Positions 1-12,851 of a stretch of 64,000 bases of DNA are shown piece by piece (within the stretch, counting starts at the first letter, position 1; the number at the start of each line of letters is the position of its first letter). Origin of the DNA: Phaeoceros laevis (Eukaryota > Anthocerotophyta > Anthocerotopsida > Notothyladales); the NCBI GenBank assembly GCA_049999765.1, contig JBNGIQ010009039.1:1-64000 (forward strand), written 5' to 3'. The notes beneath the pieces were generated by a model. That model was not told where the DNA came from. It saw nothing but the letters and a program-made list of their open reading frames with translations, and did not search any database. The translations under genes were made by a program, and so were the position numbers.

Positions 1-3000
1 GAAGGGGTGGGGATGAGAGTCTGTTCCTCCAGGTTTAACATTAGATGGGGTGGGGTAACTTATAATGCAGTCTAATCTACAAGTTTTGTAGGATCACTGG
101 AGGGAACGGGGAATTCATTGATTTATAGTAGCAAGAGTAAGTAATCTTGCGCGGTCGAGCTAATTTATTCATTTGGTTCGAAGGAACCATCTCTGTCGCC
201 CTTCCAACAACATTTTCAGGGGACTACAGGACTCAAGTTTTGGTCAGCATTTCTCCTTGCTTGCACCGACTTGTACTGCAACACCCACTAGAGAGCGTAG
301 TTGCCCGCTGCTCTCGGGGCTTTGTACACAGTTGGAGCTTACAATAAAACAGTCTAGCACATATGTCAACGAGTATCTGCCTAAGTCTTTTGCAAGGGGA
401 GCATACTTGCCATCTCCATCCACCAACAGTTTTGATGTGACTCTTCTCTGGTAGGATGGCAGCCAGGCAAGCAAGCTGGCAGCAACAGGCTCTGTGAGTC
501 TGATGAAACTGGGCTATGGCAGGCCACTTTTCCAGGACCGAGCACATGTCGCAGAAAGCAAGGTACCAGAAGATATGGATGTGTGGCAGGCAGCATGGTA
601 AATGGACGTAAGGTGATTCAACTGGATGGCAATGCTTTGCAGCAGATGGCAGATGAAAGACGCAAAATTTCACGCGATAGGTATCCAGACGGACCAATGG
701 CAGGAGTCACTTTTTTGAGAACGATCACATCTGACACGCTTTATCCTTCGCGCGCACCAGCGGCCAACGGCATTCCCTGCCCCTTTCTATACCTATTTTT
801 GAGTTGGGCTCTCAATTATCATGCTTTTGCAGATATGGTGTTACAAGTAACCATAACTTATTAGACTAGCGTGCCTCACATGGCAGGAGAAAACAAAGCA
901 ACGAGACGGATGCCAAGTGCTTCCTGACACAGGATAGGGACTGGCTGGAGGGTGCATTTTCTGGTTTGACGTTTTCGATGTCAGCGTTTCTGTGAGAGAG
1001 TGCTTTTCCGGCTTTTCCCGAAGGGCTCGTCACATCATGGAAGCCTATGATTTCTGGGACTCTTGGCTGGACTGTCCCTCCCTCCGGATAACCGGCAGAC
1101 AAAAGTATGCTAGCCATGGTCCTTCGGCTGTGAAGCCGTTGCATGATGCATCCAGGTTGGAGGCTTTGTTTTTTGGACTTGTCACATCTTGTTGTGGCCG
1201 GGCATGGCAGTTGTAACTTGCCGTGTACAAGGTGAAGGTGATACGACCACCAAGGACTCAAAGTTGCCTTGTTACCTCCACGTTTCTAACATCCTACATC
1301 ACAAGGGACATAGTCCAACATGATAGACTAATCCAATTTACAAGCTTGAGGAGAAACAATTGTGGGTGTTGAATTTGTTACACCATTAATTGAAGGAGAT
1401 GAAGGAGGCAGGCAAGTTTTTGGTAGCTTAAAAAGTGAATAAAATATTAAAATATTATTTTTATGAAATATGATAAACATCTATTGAATTAGCCCAATCA
1501 GTTCATGATAGGTGCAATTATAATGTGTCAAGGGTAGAACCAATTATAATAGACAACCAAAACGGATGAAAGTCTCAAGCTTTAAGGACGAGTCTGAGAA
1601 AGGACTTGAGCAAGTAAGCTTCTACTCTTTCGGGCTCTTCGGTACTTGGAAAAATGTCATACCGAAATATGCAATATGTCCAAGCTCCAAGGAAACTCCA
1701 ATACTTCAATTGGGTCGGAGGATATGTGAACATCTCCTAAGTGCTCGGCCTTGTCATCTTGCCCATTGGCTACATAAGCCATAGAGTTGATCAATCAATT
1801 ACACTATATCATTACAACTTTCATATAGTCAGTCACATATGGTGCTTGTAGATTTAGTTGTGTATGTTTTGCTTTCGGAGTGGTTGTGGTCATTGTCATT
1901 TTTACTTCATGTTATGCGATGCTTGGACATCTTTTCTTGCATGGGAAAAACCCCACAAACCTCGAGACCAGGTGACGTACAAAAAAAATCAACTCTGTTT
2001 TATTTGATAGCTACTATCAATATGGACCTGGAGAATGAAAACATGCATAAATATTGGATGGAAGGTGGTGCACAAATTTGGAAGAATATTTCCAGAAATG
2101 CCTATTCATCACGAGTTTTAAACATGTGTATTAACTTAAGCTTGGATTGCGGACAAAGTTCCAATGCCCAATACACATGAAGTGAAGCAAATCACACAAC
2201 ATATGATGATTCCTAATTTCGTAGTCACAAGTAATTTTGAAGTCTATACTAAGTTAATGTATTTGCAAATAGATCATAGAGTATATTATTATCATGTTGA
2301 TTAGTTTGTCTAATATTAATACACATAAAATATGCTAACTTTAGCTTGTATACTATTAATACATGCTAAATACTTCAAATGTCCATTGTGAGCAAAACAT
2401 TTAATAAGCTATATAATTTTATGTAGTTTTGTTCATTTATGACTCACTCCCTTAGGCTAGGACTCTCGGAACAACATTCATGAACTAAGTGTGAAGTGAC
2501 TTCCATATACATGTCTTAGCCCCTAAATCTTCCACATACATGTGTTGTAGTCTACCTTCTACTTCAAATATATAAATTTATATCTTAGAGCTTAAAGAAG
2601 TGCCACATTACCTTGATCAATGATCATAGATATAGCCTGATCAATTAACTCATGAATAAGAGGTTTGCATTCATATAATGTGCTTTTCTTTCCTCCCTAG
2701 CAAGGATTACATGTGGTAGATTAGCTTTGTGGGGCACTTTGGTTTCTTAAAGCAAAGATCCTTTTATTTTTGGCGTGTCTTAGTGGTGATTTCTTTGTTA
2801 AAGAGGTCATTCTGTGGTGCAAAAATCATGGAGGATTGTGCCGTTCATCTATTTGTTACTACTGTGATGATCTTAATCGTTGTTGTCTACAATGTGCTAA
2901 ATCGTGTGTCCGGGATTCAATAGATTTACCTTGCTTTACTTATAGTGGGTCAGCTTACAACACCAAGTAACCGCAAGACTTCCACAACTGATTTATAGAT

Positions 3001-3604
3001 TGAGATTGTATCTAATTGCTTATCACTTTGAAGAATTGATGTTTTGTAGATATACTTGGGAGTGTATAGTACTTTTTCAGATTTATGCATATGAAAGTAT
3101 ATACAAAGGTGTATGAGGGTGTATGTGACCTGGGAAGAGAGAGAAGATCCCTTCATTTAGTCATGGGATACAAGGAGGAGCCAAGAGTTGGAAGATCCCA
3201 ACTCTTTTGCTTGGGGAGCTCTTGTTTGGTATCAAACATTGTGATTCCATGTTTTTGACACTTCATATTAAGCTCTAGATGACATCATCCGAGTACATGC
3301 CTACCCACTTGCAGCCACGTGGGGGCCTTTTCTACCTACCTCAAGACGCAAACCTAGGGATCCATTTTCAAGCTAGACTCGTGAATGTGTCCTATCACCA
3401 TCACGAAACCTTTGTTTCAACAAATGGACAATTCAGAGAGGGGTTGGACACTGGCGCATTCAGTCACCACATGCTGCACCGAGATTCCCCAATCCCTAAA
3501 CTCAGGGCAGGCAATCAACTGTACAAGTTGCGAGCATCCATCAAGGACCTTCTTGCCCTTAGTGGTGTGGTGGCTATGTCGTAACAAGGTCTCAGCGGAG
3601 AGTG
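1..3604. other. gene-poor flank, no supported gene
   Basis: No open frame here shows a recognisable domain or a consistent exon series. The part from about 1,300 to 3,200 is AT-rich with stop codons in all frames, typical of intergenic or decayed transposon sequence. The last few hundred bases must contain the promoter and 5' untranslated region of the ataxin-3-like gene that starts at 3605. I see no tRNA, rRNA or clear terminal repeat in the stretch. Confidence 0.5.
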
Positions 3605-4659
3605 ATGGACACCGCGGCTGGTGTAGCTGCTTCCCAGCAGTTGCTGTACCATGAGGCGCAGGAGTCCCGCTTGTGCGCGGTGCACTGCATCAATGCCGTG
3701 TTGCAAGGTCCTTACTACTCCGAGGTGGACTTGGCGGCCTTGGCCAACGAATTGGACGAGCAGGAGCAGCAGATGATGCTGGAGAGTGGCCTGGGCCTTC
3801 ACTCCCCGGCTTACGTGAGCTTCATGGCCGAGGGTTCCTCCAACGTCGCCGCAGACGGCAACTTCAGCATCCAGGTGCTGAAGAGTGCACTGCAAGTGTG
3901 GAACCTGCAGTGCGTGTCTTTGGAATCGCCCGAGGCGCAAGATGCGCGCAACCAACCGCACATGCAGAATGCCTTCATCTGCCACCTGCAGGCTCACTGG
4001 TTCACCATCCGCAAGGTCGGCTCGGATTGGTACAATTTCAACAGTCTCTACCCTGCTCCGGAGCATCTTTCCCCTTTCTACCTTGCAGCTTTCCTGGATA
4101 CCCTCAAGGGTGACGGCTGGAGCATTTTCGTGGTCCAGGGCCAGCTCCCCGGCCAATTCCCGGCGGGGACGAGCGATTCTGGTGGATCCTTTGGTCGCTG
4201 GCTCACTCCTGAGCAGGCACAGCGTATCGTAGCCGCTGCCAAAGAGGCGCAGGAGCAAGAACAGGTTCAGGCACAGGTGCTGGTGCAGGGACAGGGGGAG
4301 GTTCAGTCTGCTGAAGATGCAGATCCGCAGCTTGCCGCTGCCATTGCTGCCAGTCTCAGATCGGGGTCTGAGGTGAGTTAGTATTGTCAGGGATCCATCG
4401 GGTGAGGTGCTGTGCATGTCTTTATCTCATGTCTGTGTTGGTGTGTGCACAGAGCCAAGTAGAAACAAGCAGAAATTCTGTCCAGGACCTGGAAGATCGA
4501 GAGCTGGCAGCAGCAATTGCCGCCAGTTTGAGCTCTTTATCTCCCGCTAGTGGTGCAGCAAACGCCCCTGTTGCTCCCCCAGATGCGGCTGCTCTTGCCC
4601 AGGCCCTTGCGGAATCGTTCTACTCTGCTGGTGCAAGCCATCTTCGTCGCCGAGAGTGA
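3605..4659 (+). CDS. ATXN3: Ataxin-3-type Josephin deubiquitinase with UIMs
   Basis: Cysteine protease that removes or edits ubiquitin chains, acting in nucleus and cytosol in known homologues. Two exons, 3605-4372 and 4453-4659, joined in phase 0, give 324 residues. The Josephin domain fills about residues 10-185. The catalytic triad is visible as Cys24 (SRLCAVHCINAVLQG), His131 (AHWFTIRK) and Asn146 (WYNFNSL), with spacing as in human ataxin-3. Two ubiquitin-interacting motifs follow, DPQLAAAIAASLRSG at about 240-254 and DRELAAAIAASLSSL at about 270-285. The single intron lies between them. A third, weaker UIM-like helix (AAALAQALAESF) is near the C-terminus. A glutamine-rich linker at about 217-237 precedes UIM1 where the human protein carries polyQ after UIM2. 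The ATG at 3605 is preferred because the codon before it is GTG. Function is family-based; the catalytic residues are seen directly. Confidence 0.93.
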
Positions 4660-6423
4660 TGTCTACATTGGGCCTTCTTTGGAATAGAGCAAGCAGGGTT
4701 TGCTTCCGTTGCGTAAAATGCACTGCCCATGGCCCTTGTATCCTTTAGGCGATGTGGTAAGCAGGCTTTCTCGACACTAAGCAAGCTGTCAGCAACCTGC
4801 TGACACCGGTTGTAGGGTACTATGGAGCTATGAATGTGCAAGGGTCCTCGTGTTCCTGCGCATAGCAACCAAATGGCTCCCACTACATCCGCAGATGCTG
4901 CCTGAGGTACCTGATTGTGATGGCGTTCAAGGGCGGTATTGTGGAGCGTGGAGTCTCCCAATCAACGATCTTGGGTTGCCCTTAGTATCTGCAAAGATGT
5001 TGGGTTATTCTGGCTGCTCGGTGGTTTACAGTAATTCGAAACCATGGGTTGTGAGGGACCAATCTGGTCCTTCTCTTGATTTCGTTCTTCTGTACACTTG
5101 GAAGAAGCGGCATTGTGGAGCTATACCTCGCATCATGCCACAACCTCTTTGTTCTGAACTTGGCGTTGCCAGCCCTTTGCCATATTCAGCACGTTGATAA
5201 AATACGGAGCACTGAACAAGTTGTGGCAGGCATTGTTACCTGCATGGAATCTGAAGTTGGAGTCCAAGCACAATCTCTGCAAAGCACTCTGCCCTGTATT
5301 GATGGCCTAGGAACTTGCAGAGTCGAAGCGAAATTCAAGTCTCTCTCTACGATTAAGAAAGGGCTCAGGATATGTTGTCAGTTTCGCTAGAGTTCCGAGT
5401 TGGGTATAGGAAGGATGCAGTGCTCTGACAAAACCTTGTATACCTTCAAGGTACTGGAAATTGCAATTGCCTTGCCTCGCTGGGTCGCAAGATGCGTCTA
5501 TCTCTCTGAATGTAGGTCCATGGTTCCTCCTTTCCCAACACAGCTGCAGGTTTAGCACTATCTCTGGATGGTGCTGACCAGTTTACTGGCAAAACATTGC
5601 CTACGGGATACAGTCACAGATTTTTAAACCTGCAGTGGCCAGAAATCTTTTAGTTATACCATTATCCCACCAGTGGAGACAGCATGTTAAATGATGATGA
5701 GGTCGATGTGGTCCGAAGTTTGCTATGAAAACATTATCAAGCAGAAAGCTGGTCATTTCCATGGGTACCCGGTGCTCATAGCAGGTGGGAAGGCACAACC
5801 GACTCCTGTCTGGCTGCTTAACTCGAGGTCCCTCTCGGCCAAGGTGCAACCATGATAGGTACAGAATTCCCCGTGCCCTAAGTGCACCTTGAAGTCGCCG
5901 AGTAGTGGCTTCCAGACGTAAGCAGTGTATACCGTAAAGAGTGTGGGCTAGCAAGAGTGCCCTGCTAAAGGTGATAGAGTGCAGCCACTCACGATCAGTT
6001 GCTGAAACACGGCTTCAGGCAACAATTAGAATCTCCAGCTGGAACAAAATCTCAGAAAATCGAATAGGAGGGATTCAAAGCTCCCAACGTGCCGCGTTTT
6101 ATTGTTTGCTTCGTTCCACAGTCTGGGAAACTTAGTAACCTTTCATTTCGTTGCAGTGTGGCTTATAGACTCTAGACCCCAAGCACTCTAAATAAACATC
6201 CCTCCGGTTGCATTTCATCACAGTTCCCATCCACGGAATCGGTGGAATATGGTATGCGGATGCTGCATTACAAATCTACAATGTCTACCTTGTTTAGAAC
6301 GCAAAGTATAAAACACGTTTTGAAGTTCAAACTTCAAAAACTATGAGTGGAATATTGAATGTCCCGACAGAGGCAGGTGAGAGACTGAGAGTGCACACAT
6401 ATTATGTTCAATGTTCGTATTAG
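4660..6423. other. 3' flank of the ataxin-3 gene, no gene recognised
   Basis: This 1.76-kb stretch holds the 3' untranslated region of the ataxin-3-like gene and then sequence without a recognisable coding frame. Open frames are short, overlap on opposite strands and match no family I know. An AATAAA motif occurs near 6190. I cannot exclude a non-coding transcript. Confidence 0.4.
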
Positions 6424-6898
6424 GGCGGGGTCGCATGAGACCCGAACCTGGGCGAGCACACGCCAGGCCACGAATAAGTTAACGGACTTTTTTGTCGTGT
6501 CGCCGTGGCACTTGCCCGGGTCGTGTCGCGCGTGGCACTTGCCCGGGTCGGGCGTTTTGCCCGAATCTAAATATGGGTAGACGCCGTTTCGGTTGGGTCC
6601 CGGGCGACGCTGTGACCGGGCCCGCCCCAAGCCAAGCCAAGCCAATGCCACGCCGTGAGTCCGCCCCAAGCCAAGCCAATGCCACGCCTTGAGTTGTAGT
6701 GGGATGGGGGACTTTTTTAAAAATCCCGTTCTGGGATTGGGGCTGTCACCGGTGACTTCAAGTCCCTGGTGCCCCACAACGGGCACACGTTGGTAACCCA
6801 GCCTAGGCCGAGTTTTTGCGCCCGGGTTCGCATGCGAACGAGTTCCCGCGAAAGGCGGGTTTTTGCGCCCGGGTTCGGGTCTCATGCGAACCCGGCCT
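6424..6898. mobile_element. GC-rich foldback/MITE-like element with ~28-bp inverted ends
   Basis: The left end (about 6424-6452, GGTCGCATGAGACCCGAAC followed by CTGGGCG) reappears in reverse complement at about 6868-6898, with only a few differences. The interior is GC-rich. It contains two direct copies of a GTGGCACTTGCCCGGGTCG unit 24 bp apart and repeats of CCAAGCCAAGCCAATGCCACG. No transposase frame is present. A target-site duplication is not obvious, so the class is undetermined. Non-autonomous DNA transposon is my inference from the inverted ends and the size. Confidence 0.55.
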
Positions 6899-7176
6899 TT
6901 TTAGCAGCGGTTACCTCGAACTTCAGACTTGTTTGCAGTGCAAATTGCAATTGATTTTTTAATGGGAAGCCAGGAAAGCCACAGGCAAGTCTCAAATTTC
7001 TATAAAGCAGGTGTCAAGGATAAAATAATGACTTACCATAAATAATCATGTTCCCCTGAGTCTCCGAAGAAGTGCCTTGAGAGACATTGAAGCTGCTAAT
7101 GCGGATGTAGCCAAGCAGACACATTCCTCCAGGCCCTGCGGAACATGTGCGCTCTTTGTACAAACAACAAAGAGCA

Positions 7177-8398
7177 TCAGGCTACGTAATACATGGGATT
7201 AGGCAGCTTGAATGTGCGGTTGCCTGCGGCCACTCCTGTTATGTCAGTCCACTGATCACCTAAGCCGCTCCGTATGCGGAAACCCTTGCTCTGAAGTGAT
7301 AATCTGCGCTGAGACTTGTACTCCAGAGCATTCAAGCCATGCTCAGCATCAGACCTTAAAGTAGCAAACAACTGTCAGTTTTGACCATTCAATACTTGCC
7401 TGAATATGCAAGTAGTAGAGGGCAAAGGAAACCCACCTTAGTACCAGAGACGTCCAACCTTCATAGCCTGCGGCAATGAGATTCTGGGTGGTGACATTCC
7501 GTTGGCTCTCAGTTCTCCCCGTGATGAAAACAATCCCCCAGTTTGCAGCCAAAAGCTCGTTGTAAAGCTGGAGGGTGGGTCCTATAGCTGTGGCCCTTGC
7601 TTCGTCCACCCAGATATTCCATATCTTCTCAACATACGGCTCTGCTCTGCATCGGATCCAAACAAGCAACGGCACTCAGAGAGATTACAGCCAGCAACCA
7701 CAGGCACTACACAAAAAAAACGGCCCCCACAGGCACGGTAGGAATTAAGACGATGCACGCACCCGTAGTGGTGCTCTTGGTAGTAGGGAAGGTTGGACAA
7801 TGCGGTCTCGTCAATGTCGAGAACAACAATGTCCAAACCATCTGGCTGTATGTCCAAGCCATTCAAGTAGCTCCTTGCTGCTTCTGTAGCACCAGCAACA
7901 TCTGAGAGGTATTGCCCGCTTTCCATATAAGTCGCCACGAACTCTTGACACTGGCTTGGGAGCGACCAACGCTGCAGGTTATTGACCTCGGCGTTGCTGA
8001 CAAACGTGTGACAATAGCTAGCTGTGCTATCCGAAGCCTGCAAAGAAGAGAAAGGCTTCGATTCGCATGACCCTAGCATGAGCCACAGAGCCACGACCAG
8101 TGAAATGAGCAATATGCCGAGGATGGCAATTGATGAAGCCAGCACTGTGACAGCAATCGAGGACAGGTAAACGCCTGCATCTTCCACCTGGAAATATCGG
8201 CTCCCTGCTTCTAAAATTGAACACGACAAACAACCAAAAGGGTCAAGCACGCATCCTACACCCCCGGCAATGGCGTCAAGTGGAAAGCAAAAGCCAGTCA
8301 TGGATACCAGATCCACGCCGGCTGAGAAGCGAAAGACTGGAGTCGTGGTGCGCAAAGCGATGAGCATAAGTCGGCAGGGAACTGGCGGAGCTTGCCAT
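7177..8398 (-). CDS. Membrane-anchored HAD class IIIB acid phosphatase
   Basis: Phosphomonoesterase of the plant HAD class IIIB (VSP/acid phosphatase) family, probably anchored in the endomembrane or plasma membrane with its catalytic domain outside the cytosol. Exons on the minus strand: 8398-8308, 8210-7763, 7646-7437, 7354-7177, giving 308 residues. A short Ser/His-rich N-terminus (MASSASSLPTYAHR) leads to a transmembrane helix (about residues 41-70, ending SLVVALWLMLGSC) and then the HAD domain. Motif I is VVLDIDETALSNLPYY with both nucleophile/acid aspartates. Motif II is IVFITGRTESQRN. A GDQWTDITG motif and the ending NRTFKLPNPMYYVA are typical of the family. I chose the upstream-exon start because it restores the GSRY sequence found before the membrane helix in Arabidopsis relatives. 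In-frame ATGs at 8443 and 8437 are alternatives, as is an unspliced start at 8367. Confidence 0.85.
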
Positions 8399-8855
8399 CC
8401 TGCCTGAAGCAGCTCCACTGCATCCGAGACTGAGCATATGCATCACGCTTGGGCCAGGGAATGCCGTTCCATTTTCCCTTTCACATTTCCCCTACAATGA
8501 TGTCAGAGTTGGGTAGGTCACATGGCGCGTGTGCTGAGATCACCGGCATACAAGCCGGTACGCGCAAGGAATCTGAAGTTTGCAAACATCGAAAGGCCTC
8601 CTGAGCTACTTCAGGGAATGAATTCATACTGCAGAACGTTATAACAAATAGAGAATAAATTCTCGAAAAATCTTCCAGGAATGCCCCCTCGGTAACTCAA
8701 AACTGTCAACCTCTTCCCACTGCAATTTGGCACACACTGCCACTATTATCTAGTCAGCCTCTACCGGAAGAAACATCCTGGACCCAGCTACTGCCCAGTT
8801 AAAGAATGGCCGGCTGCTGGGCAAGGCCACCTCACCATGCAGCCCTCAACTTAGC
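8399..8855. other. intergenic: acid phosphatase promoter side and USP 3' side
   Basis: Both neighbours are on the minus strand. This 457-bp stretch therefore holds the 3' untranslated region of the USP gene and the promoter and 5' leader of the acid phosphatase gene. No further coding sequence is supported. Confidence 0.5.
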
Positions 8856-11616
8856 TCAAGCAAAAATGGGTTTGCGTTGTTGGTAGAAAAGAATGTAGGC
8901 GGCAGAGCTCTGAACTGATGTGTCTTGAACTGGTGAGACACAGGAGTCGTTGAAGCTGCACCACGAGTCGTTGTCGACGTTCTTACATAGGGCTGTGTAA
9001 TGTCCATAACCCAGAGATCCCGAGTGATTGCACACACCATACAGGTCGTAAATGGCCTGATCACTGGACCACATGCTGGATCTATTCCTGCAGGTGTGAG
9101 GAAGGCAAGACGGTCAGCACAACACCAATCCGAAGTAGATACAAGGAAGCAAGCGGTTGAGAACCAGAAGCAGTACCCAAGACTTTCAGTCAAGTCCAGC
9201 CCCTTTATTGGATACTGCACAGTCGTGTCATCCTTGGTATACGAGTACGAGCTCCCTTTGCAAAATCGCTGCGTAGAAGAATGAACATTTCTGAGCCCTC
9301 TTAACGATAGCCAAACCTATCCACTTAATGGCAAAGACAACCTTGCTCACCTTAATGTGAAACACAAGCACTGGAGGCAGTCTGTAGATGTTCAGTTGCT
9401 TTGTGGAGGCCTGTGACGTCTGCCAGTTCAGATAGTACAGGTCAGTGGAACCCGAAGGAAGTTGAATAGCATTGTCCCATCCGGGAGCGAGCCCATGCAA
9501 ACTAGGATAATAAGAGCAGTCTAACAAGTCTCCTAGAAACCTCAGGTCCGATCGTCAGCAAGGACTAGGGAGTTTGATTTACGATGGACCTTACAGCCTG
9601 AGCAAAACCATTTATTGCTCCCGTCAAGCAGCTCAGGTGCCACAAAAGCTGCCAGGCAATCCTGAAGTGTCACTTTGCCCCGAGTCTGATAGTTTCTTGT
9701 TTCCCGCTTCGGCAGTGGCAATGACAGATCCATGAATGGGTCAAAGCAGTGGGACTTATGGTGACAGACAGAGCATTCAATTGTGCTTTGGAGTTGACCT
9801 GTACAGAGGTGCGAATATACACGTAAGTGGTTAGAAACCAAGGCTGTTTGAATCTGCACTCGCAGCTTCTCGTATCATACAGTAGCTTCCAGGCACAAGG
9901 CGCTCATACCACAAAAGATGTCCTGAATAACGGAGTCGTGACATGACTTGTGGTATTTCCAAGTCAGTTCAGCTAATTCTGCTTCTGGCTTCTCCTCAAC
10001 ATAAAGATCACGGTACGGAGAAGCCTTCTTCACTCTGTTCACGGCATCATGTAGCCCATCGAGGATAGCTCTCAGCACCTCCTGCTCACAACATAAACAA
10101 AATCCACATCTGACCTTAGAATGCAGGTGCCACAGTGATGCTAAAACACTGCAATACAGTACAATACACCTACCTGTGCATCATGCTGGTGATGTCCGGC
10201 AAACTGAGGTGCCAGTGCTGTCAGACGCTTGATGAACTCAGTTGGACTGATAACGGCATATGGAGCCTTATTCGAACAATCCTTGACAAGCTGCCTGAAG
10301 GCATACGCTAGCATTTCTGCTGGACTAGCATACTCCCCATCCTGGGTTGGTGTGCTGCTGCTTGACGCCCTTCTGGAGAAACTGATGATACGAGTGTTGA
10401 TGGGTCTCTGAACGAGGTCAGGGAAAGGACCAAGGACAGCAGAAACCAGGGGAAACGTGTGAATGAGACACTGCAGGCAGCTGTTCAGGTAGCACGTGTT
10501 TCCTTCGTTACTGAGTCCAACCAAGCCAGACTGACCCCGTCCCCGGCCAGCAGATAAATCCAGCTGTGATTGTCTCTGATCTCCACGAATGCCACTGGTT
10601 GATGCTTGGGCGGAATGCTCGTGAGAGTAGCCGCTTCTGTTGTTATCAGGTGACATGCTATCATCGAATTCTTCATCCAGGTCTCCCGTGTCAATCAATG
10701 CTTGCGATGGACGCAACTTGATGTCCGCTAAACGACAATGCACTGATGGGGGTGGCCCTCCTGATCCAGCCACACCACCAACATGGTTGCTGTTGGCACT
10801 ACCTGACCTGTTGAGATTGTAACAGTTGCCGGGAGAGCTTCTTTGATTCCACTCCTGGCTGTTGCCGTCTGCATCCTGTGCAATCTCTACCAAGTCGTCA
10901 GAGTCGTTGGAGGAAGAGTCGGATCCGTTGTACCTCACGGTATCCATAGTTGGCGCAGAAGCCCCATCGTAATCAACCTCGCAAGGGTTCTGTATTTCAG
11001 GCATAGCAACTACTTCCACCCGCCCCGCCGCAGAGGACAGATCCTCTACAGACCGCTGCGGACGCCCCGTCTGCAACAAGCTTCCTCTCCACGCCGCACC
11101 ATACTCTGCTTTCTCCTCCTGCCTTCCCCGACTGGCAATGCTGACTTCCACTCGCCTCCCTTTCGAAGGATTGGCAGAGAAACCCTGCGTAGTGAGAGGT
11201 TTGCTGCTACTGCCTAAATCTTTAGCAGGGACAGAGACGCCGGGCGGCACAACTGAATGCGATCCATATCGCGATCTCCTTCCCGCGATGTCTGCAGTGC
11301 TGCGTTGTTGCGATCTCGGTTCCCCACCTAGTGACAGCCTACGATGGGCAGCCGAGGCGATTGATGCTGCGGCTGCCTCTTTTCCGGCACCGACTCCCTT
11401 TTGCCTCTGGCTTTCCGCATCCTTGGGAACACTGGCTCGTCTCTGACAGAGAGCTTCCCGAGCTAATTCCCTTTCCGAAGCTCTCAAGTTGATACTGTTT
11501 TGCAGCGACTCCGATTTCTGCTCACGAGCCACGGTTCTCGAACATTCTTGATCACGCTTTCCTATCTCTGCACGCTTGTGATGCGGAGGCATCGAACTGG
11601 ATTCTTTTCCTTTCAT
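8856..11616 (-). CDS. Ubiquitin-specific protease (USP/UBP family)
   Basis: Cysteine deubiquitinase of peptidase family C19. Six exons on the minus strand: 11616-10174, 10081-9910, 9798-9590, 9419-9351, 9268-9177, 9087-8856, giving 738 residues. Residues 1 to about 360 are a low-complexity, Ser/Arg/Glu-rich, probably disordered extension. The catalytic domain follows. The Cys box is GLSNEGNTCYLNSCLQCL with Cys375. A zinc-binding pair of CxxC motifs (CSVC and CSGC) sits in exon 3. The core strand is YRLPPVLVFHIKRF. The His box is GYGHYTALCKN with His691, followed by WCSFNDS with Asp709. The domain ends in AAYILFYQQ. The exon 3-4 junction (AAG/GTCCAT) was chosen because it restores the usual spacing between CSGCK and TKQL. 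The exact plant UBP subgroup and substrate are unknown; the domain order resembles the USP2/USP3/USP21 type. Confidence 0.88.
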
Positions 11617-12851
11617 GCTACGTAATGTGGACCAGCTTCCTGCGTTACCGCATTGTCACCACTTCTGCCGGTGGGATTATCCCTCACGCATTCTCCGCCA
11701 CAGGCCTCACCGTTCTCACATCCACGAAAGAAAAATGTGAACGACATGTCCGGTGATCTGCAGAGCGCCCAGCAAGGCGTCCATACCTCCACGGAAGGAA
11801 CGCAGGTCTAATTGTAACAGACTTCGACAGTGGCTTGGCCAAGAAGACATCTGGAAGAATATGGGCCATAAAATTCCTTCCTCCCACCAGACTCTTTGCA
11901 TTTGGGATGGACCAACTCCCAATTAGTTGTCAAAGATTTGCGTTCAGTTCTTGCATCTGCAGCTATCGAACAGAGGCTAGCAAGGAAGGAAGCTAATGAC
12001 AAGATTAGGGTTCCAAGCTCGACAGCGTTCGTGTGCAACCCAACGAACCCAAACACAAGAGACTAGCCATTCAAGGCTTGTGCCAGCCTAGACCTCGCCC
12101 TATCTAGTGCGCAAATATGATGAAGACGCAGCGAAACCAAATTCCTGGCTTACACGCATGCTGTTCAGTTGCTGCATGGTGGTTTCTACCCCAGGTACGA
12201 CGATCAATCAATCCACCAGGGCACTGCACGTTCGTCGTTATCCACAAGCGAACAAGTCAGCCATCAAAACTATGGGACATGGAAGACGAAGAAGAAGAGT
12301 GTCTGCCGTGTGAGTAATTGCCGCGTGGATCGTTCATTTTGCAGCCCGCAGTATGCCAACAATACACAGGTGACGCGCCTCAGATTTCAGACTGGGGAAA
12401 AGAGTTCGCAAATTGCCTACTCAATTCTTGAATTTATTCAACAATAACTCAACGCCTAGAGGGCGGGGCTGAGGGGCCCTCTAGGAGTCCTCGAGTTCTT
12501 CAACTATAGGCACACAAAGCCTACTGCCTCAAAGCTGCCTACAAAGAGCTTATCCGCATGTAAGCATCCCGAGTCCAGATACCAGCCACCGCACAGTAGC
12601 TACTCAGTTGAAAGGCTGCCTGGTTTTACAAAGGAGAAGGCATACAGCTGCCTAATTGTTCTAGAGTGAATTCGTGGTCTCGCGTGGCAAACTCTGGCGC
12701 TGGCAGGATGCACCACTTCGAAGTCCAAGAAGGGCAACTTCAGATCAAAGCTCCTTCTCATCTAACGCATTTTTCCTGCACACATCTCAAAGCGTAAGAT
12801 AGTTCCTCCTGCTCAATTTTGGGGCAACTAGCTTGAGTTATATAAACCAGC
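11617..12851. other. intergenic between USP start and SPT6 stop
   Basis: It must contain the promoter and 5' leader of the USP gene and the 3' untranslated region of SPT6, both minus strand. Open frames in the stretch are short and match no family I recognise. A short inverted pair, GAGGGCGGGGC/GAGGGGCCCTCTAGG, occurs near 12,460-12,490. Confidence 0.4.

Noticed and set aside
3515-4417. 300-codon minus-strand open frame opposite the ataxin-3 gene
   Set aside because: It mirrors the coding strand of a clearly conserved protease gene, is rich in Leu/Arg/His and has no recognisable domain. It is a shadow of the plus-strand codons.
8365-8367. ATG at 8367 as the acid phosphatase start (unspliced first exon)
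   Set aside because: Reading through adds a peptide unlike the family before the membrane helix. Splicing 8308 to 8210 gives the family-typical GSRY and VYLSS context.
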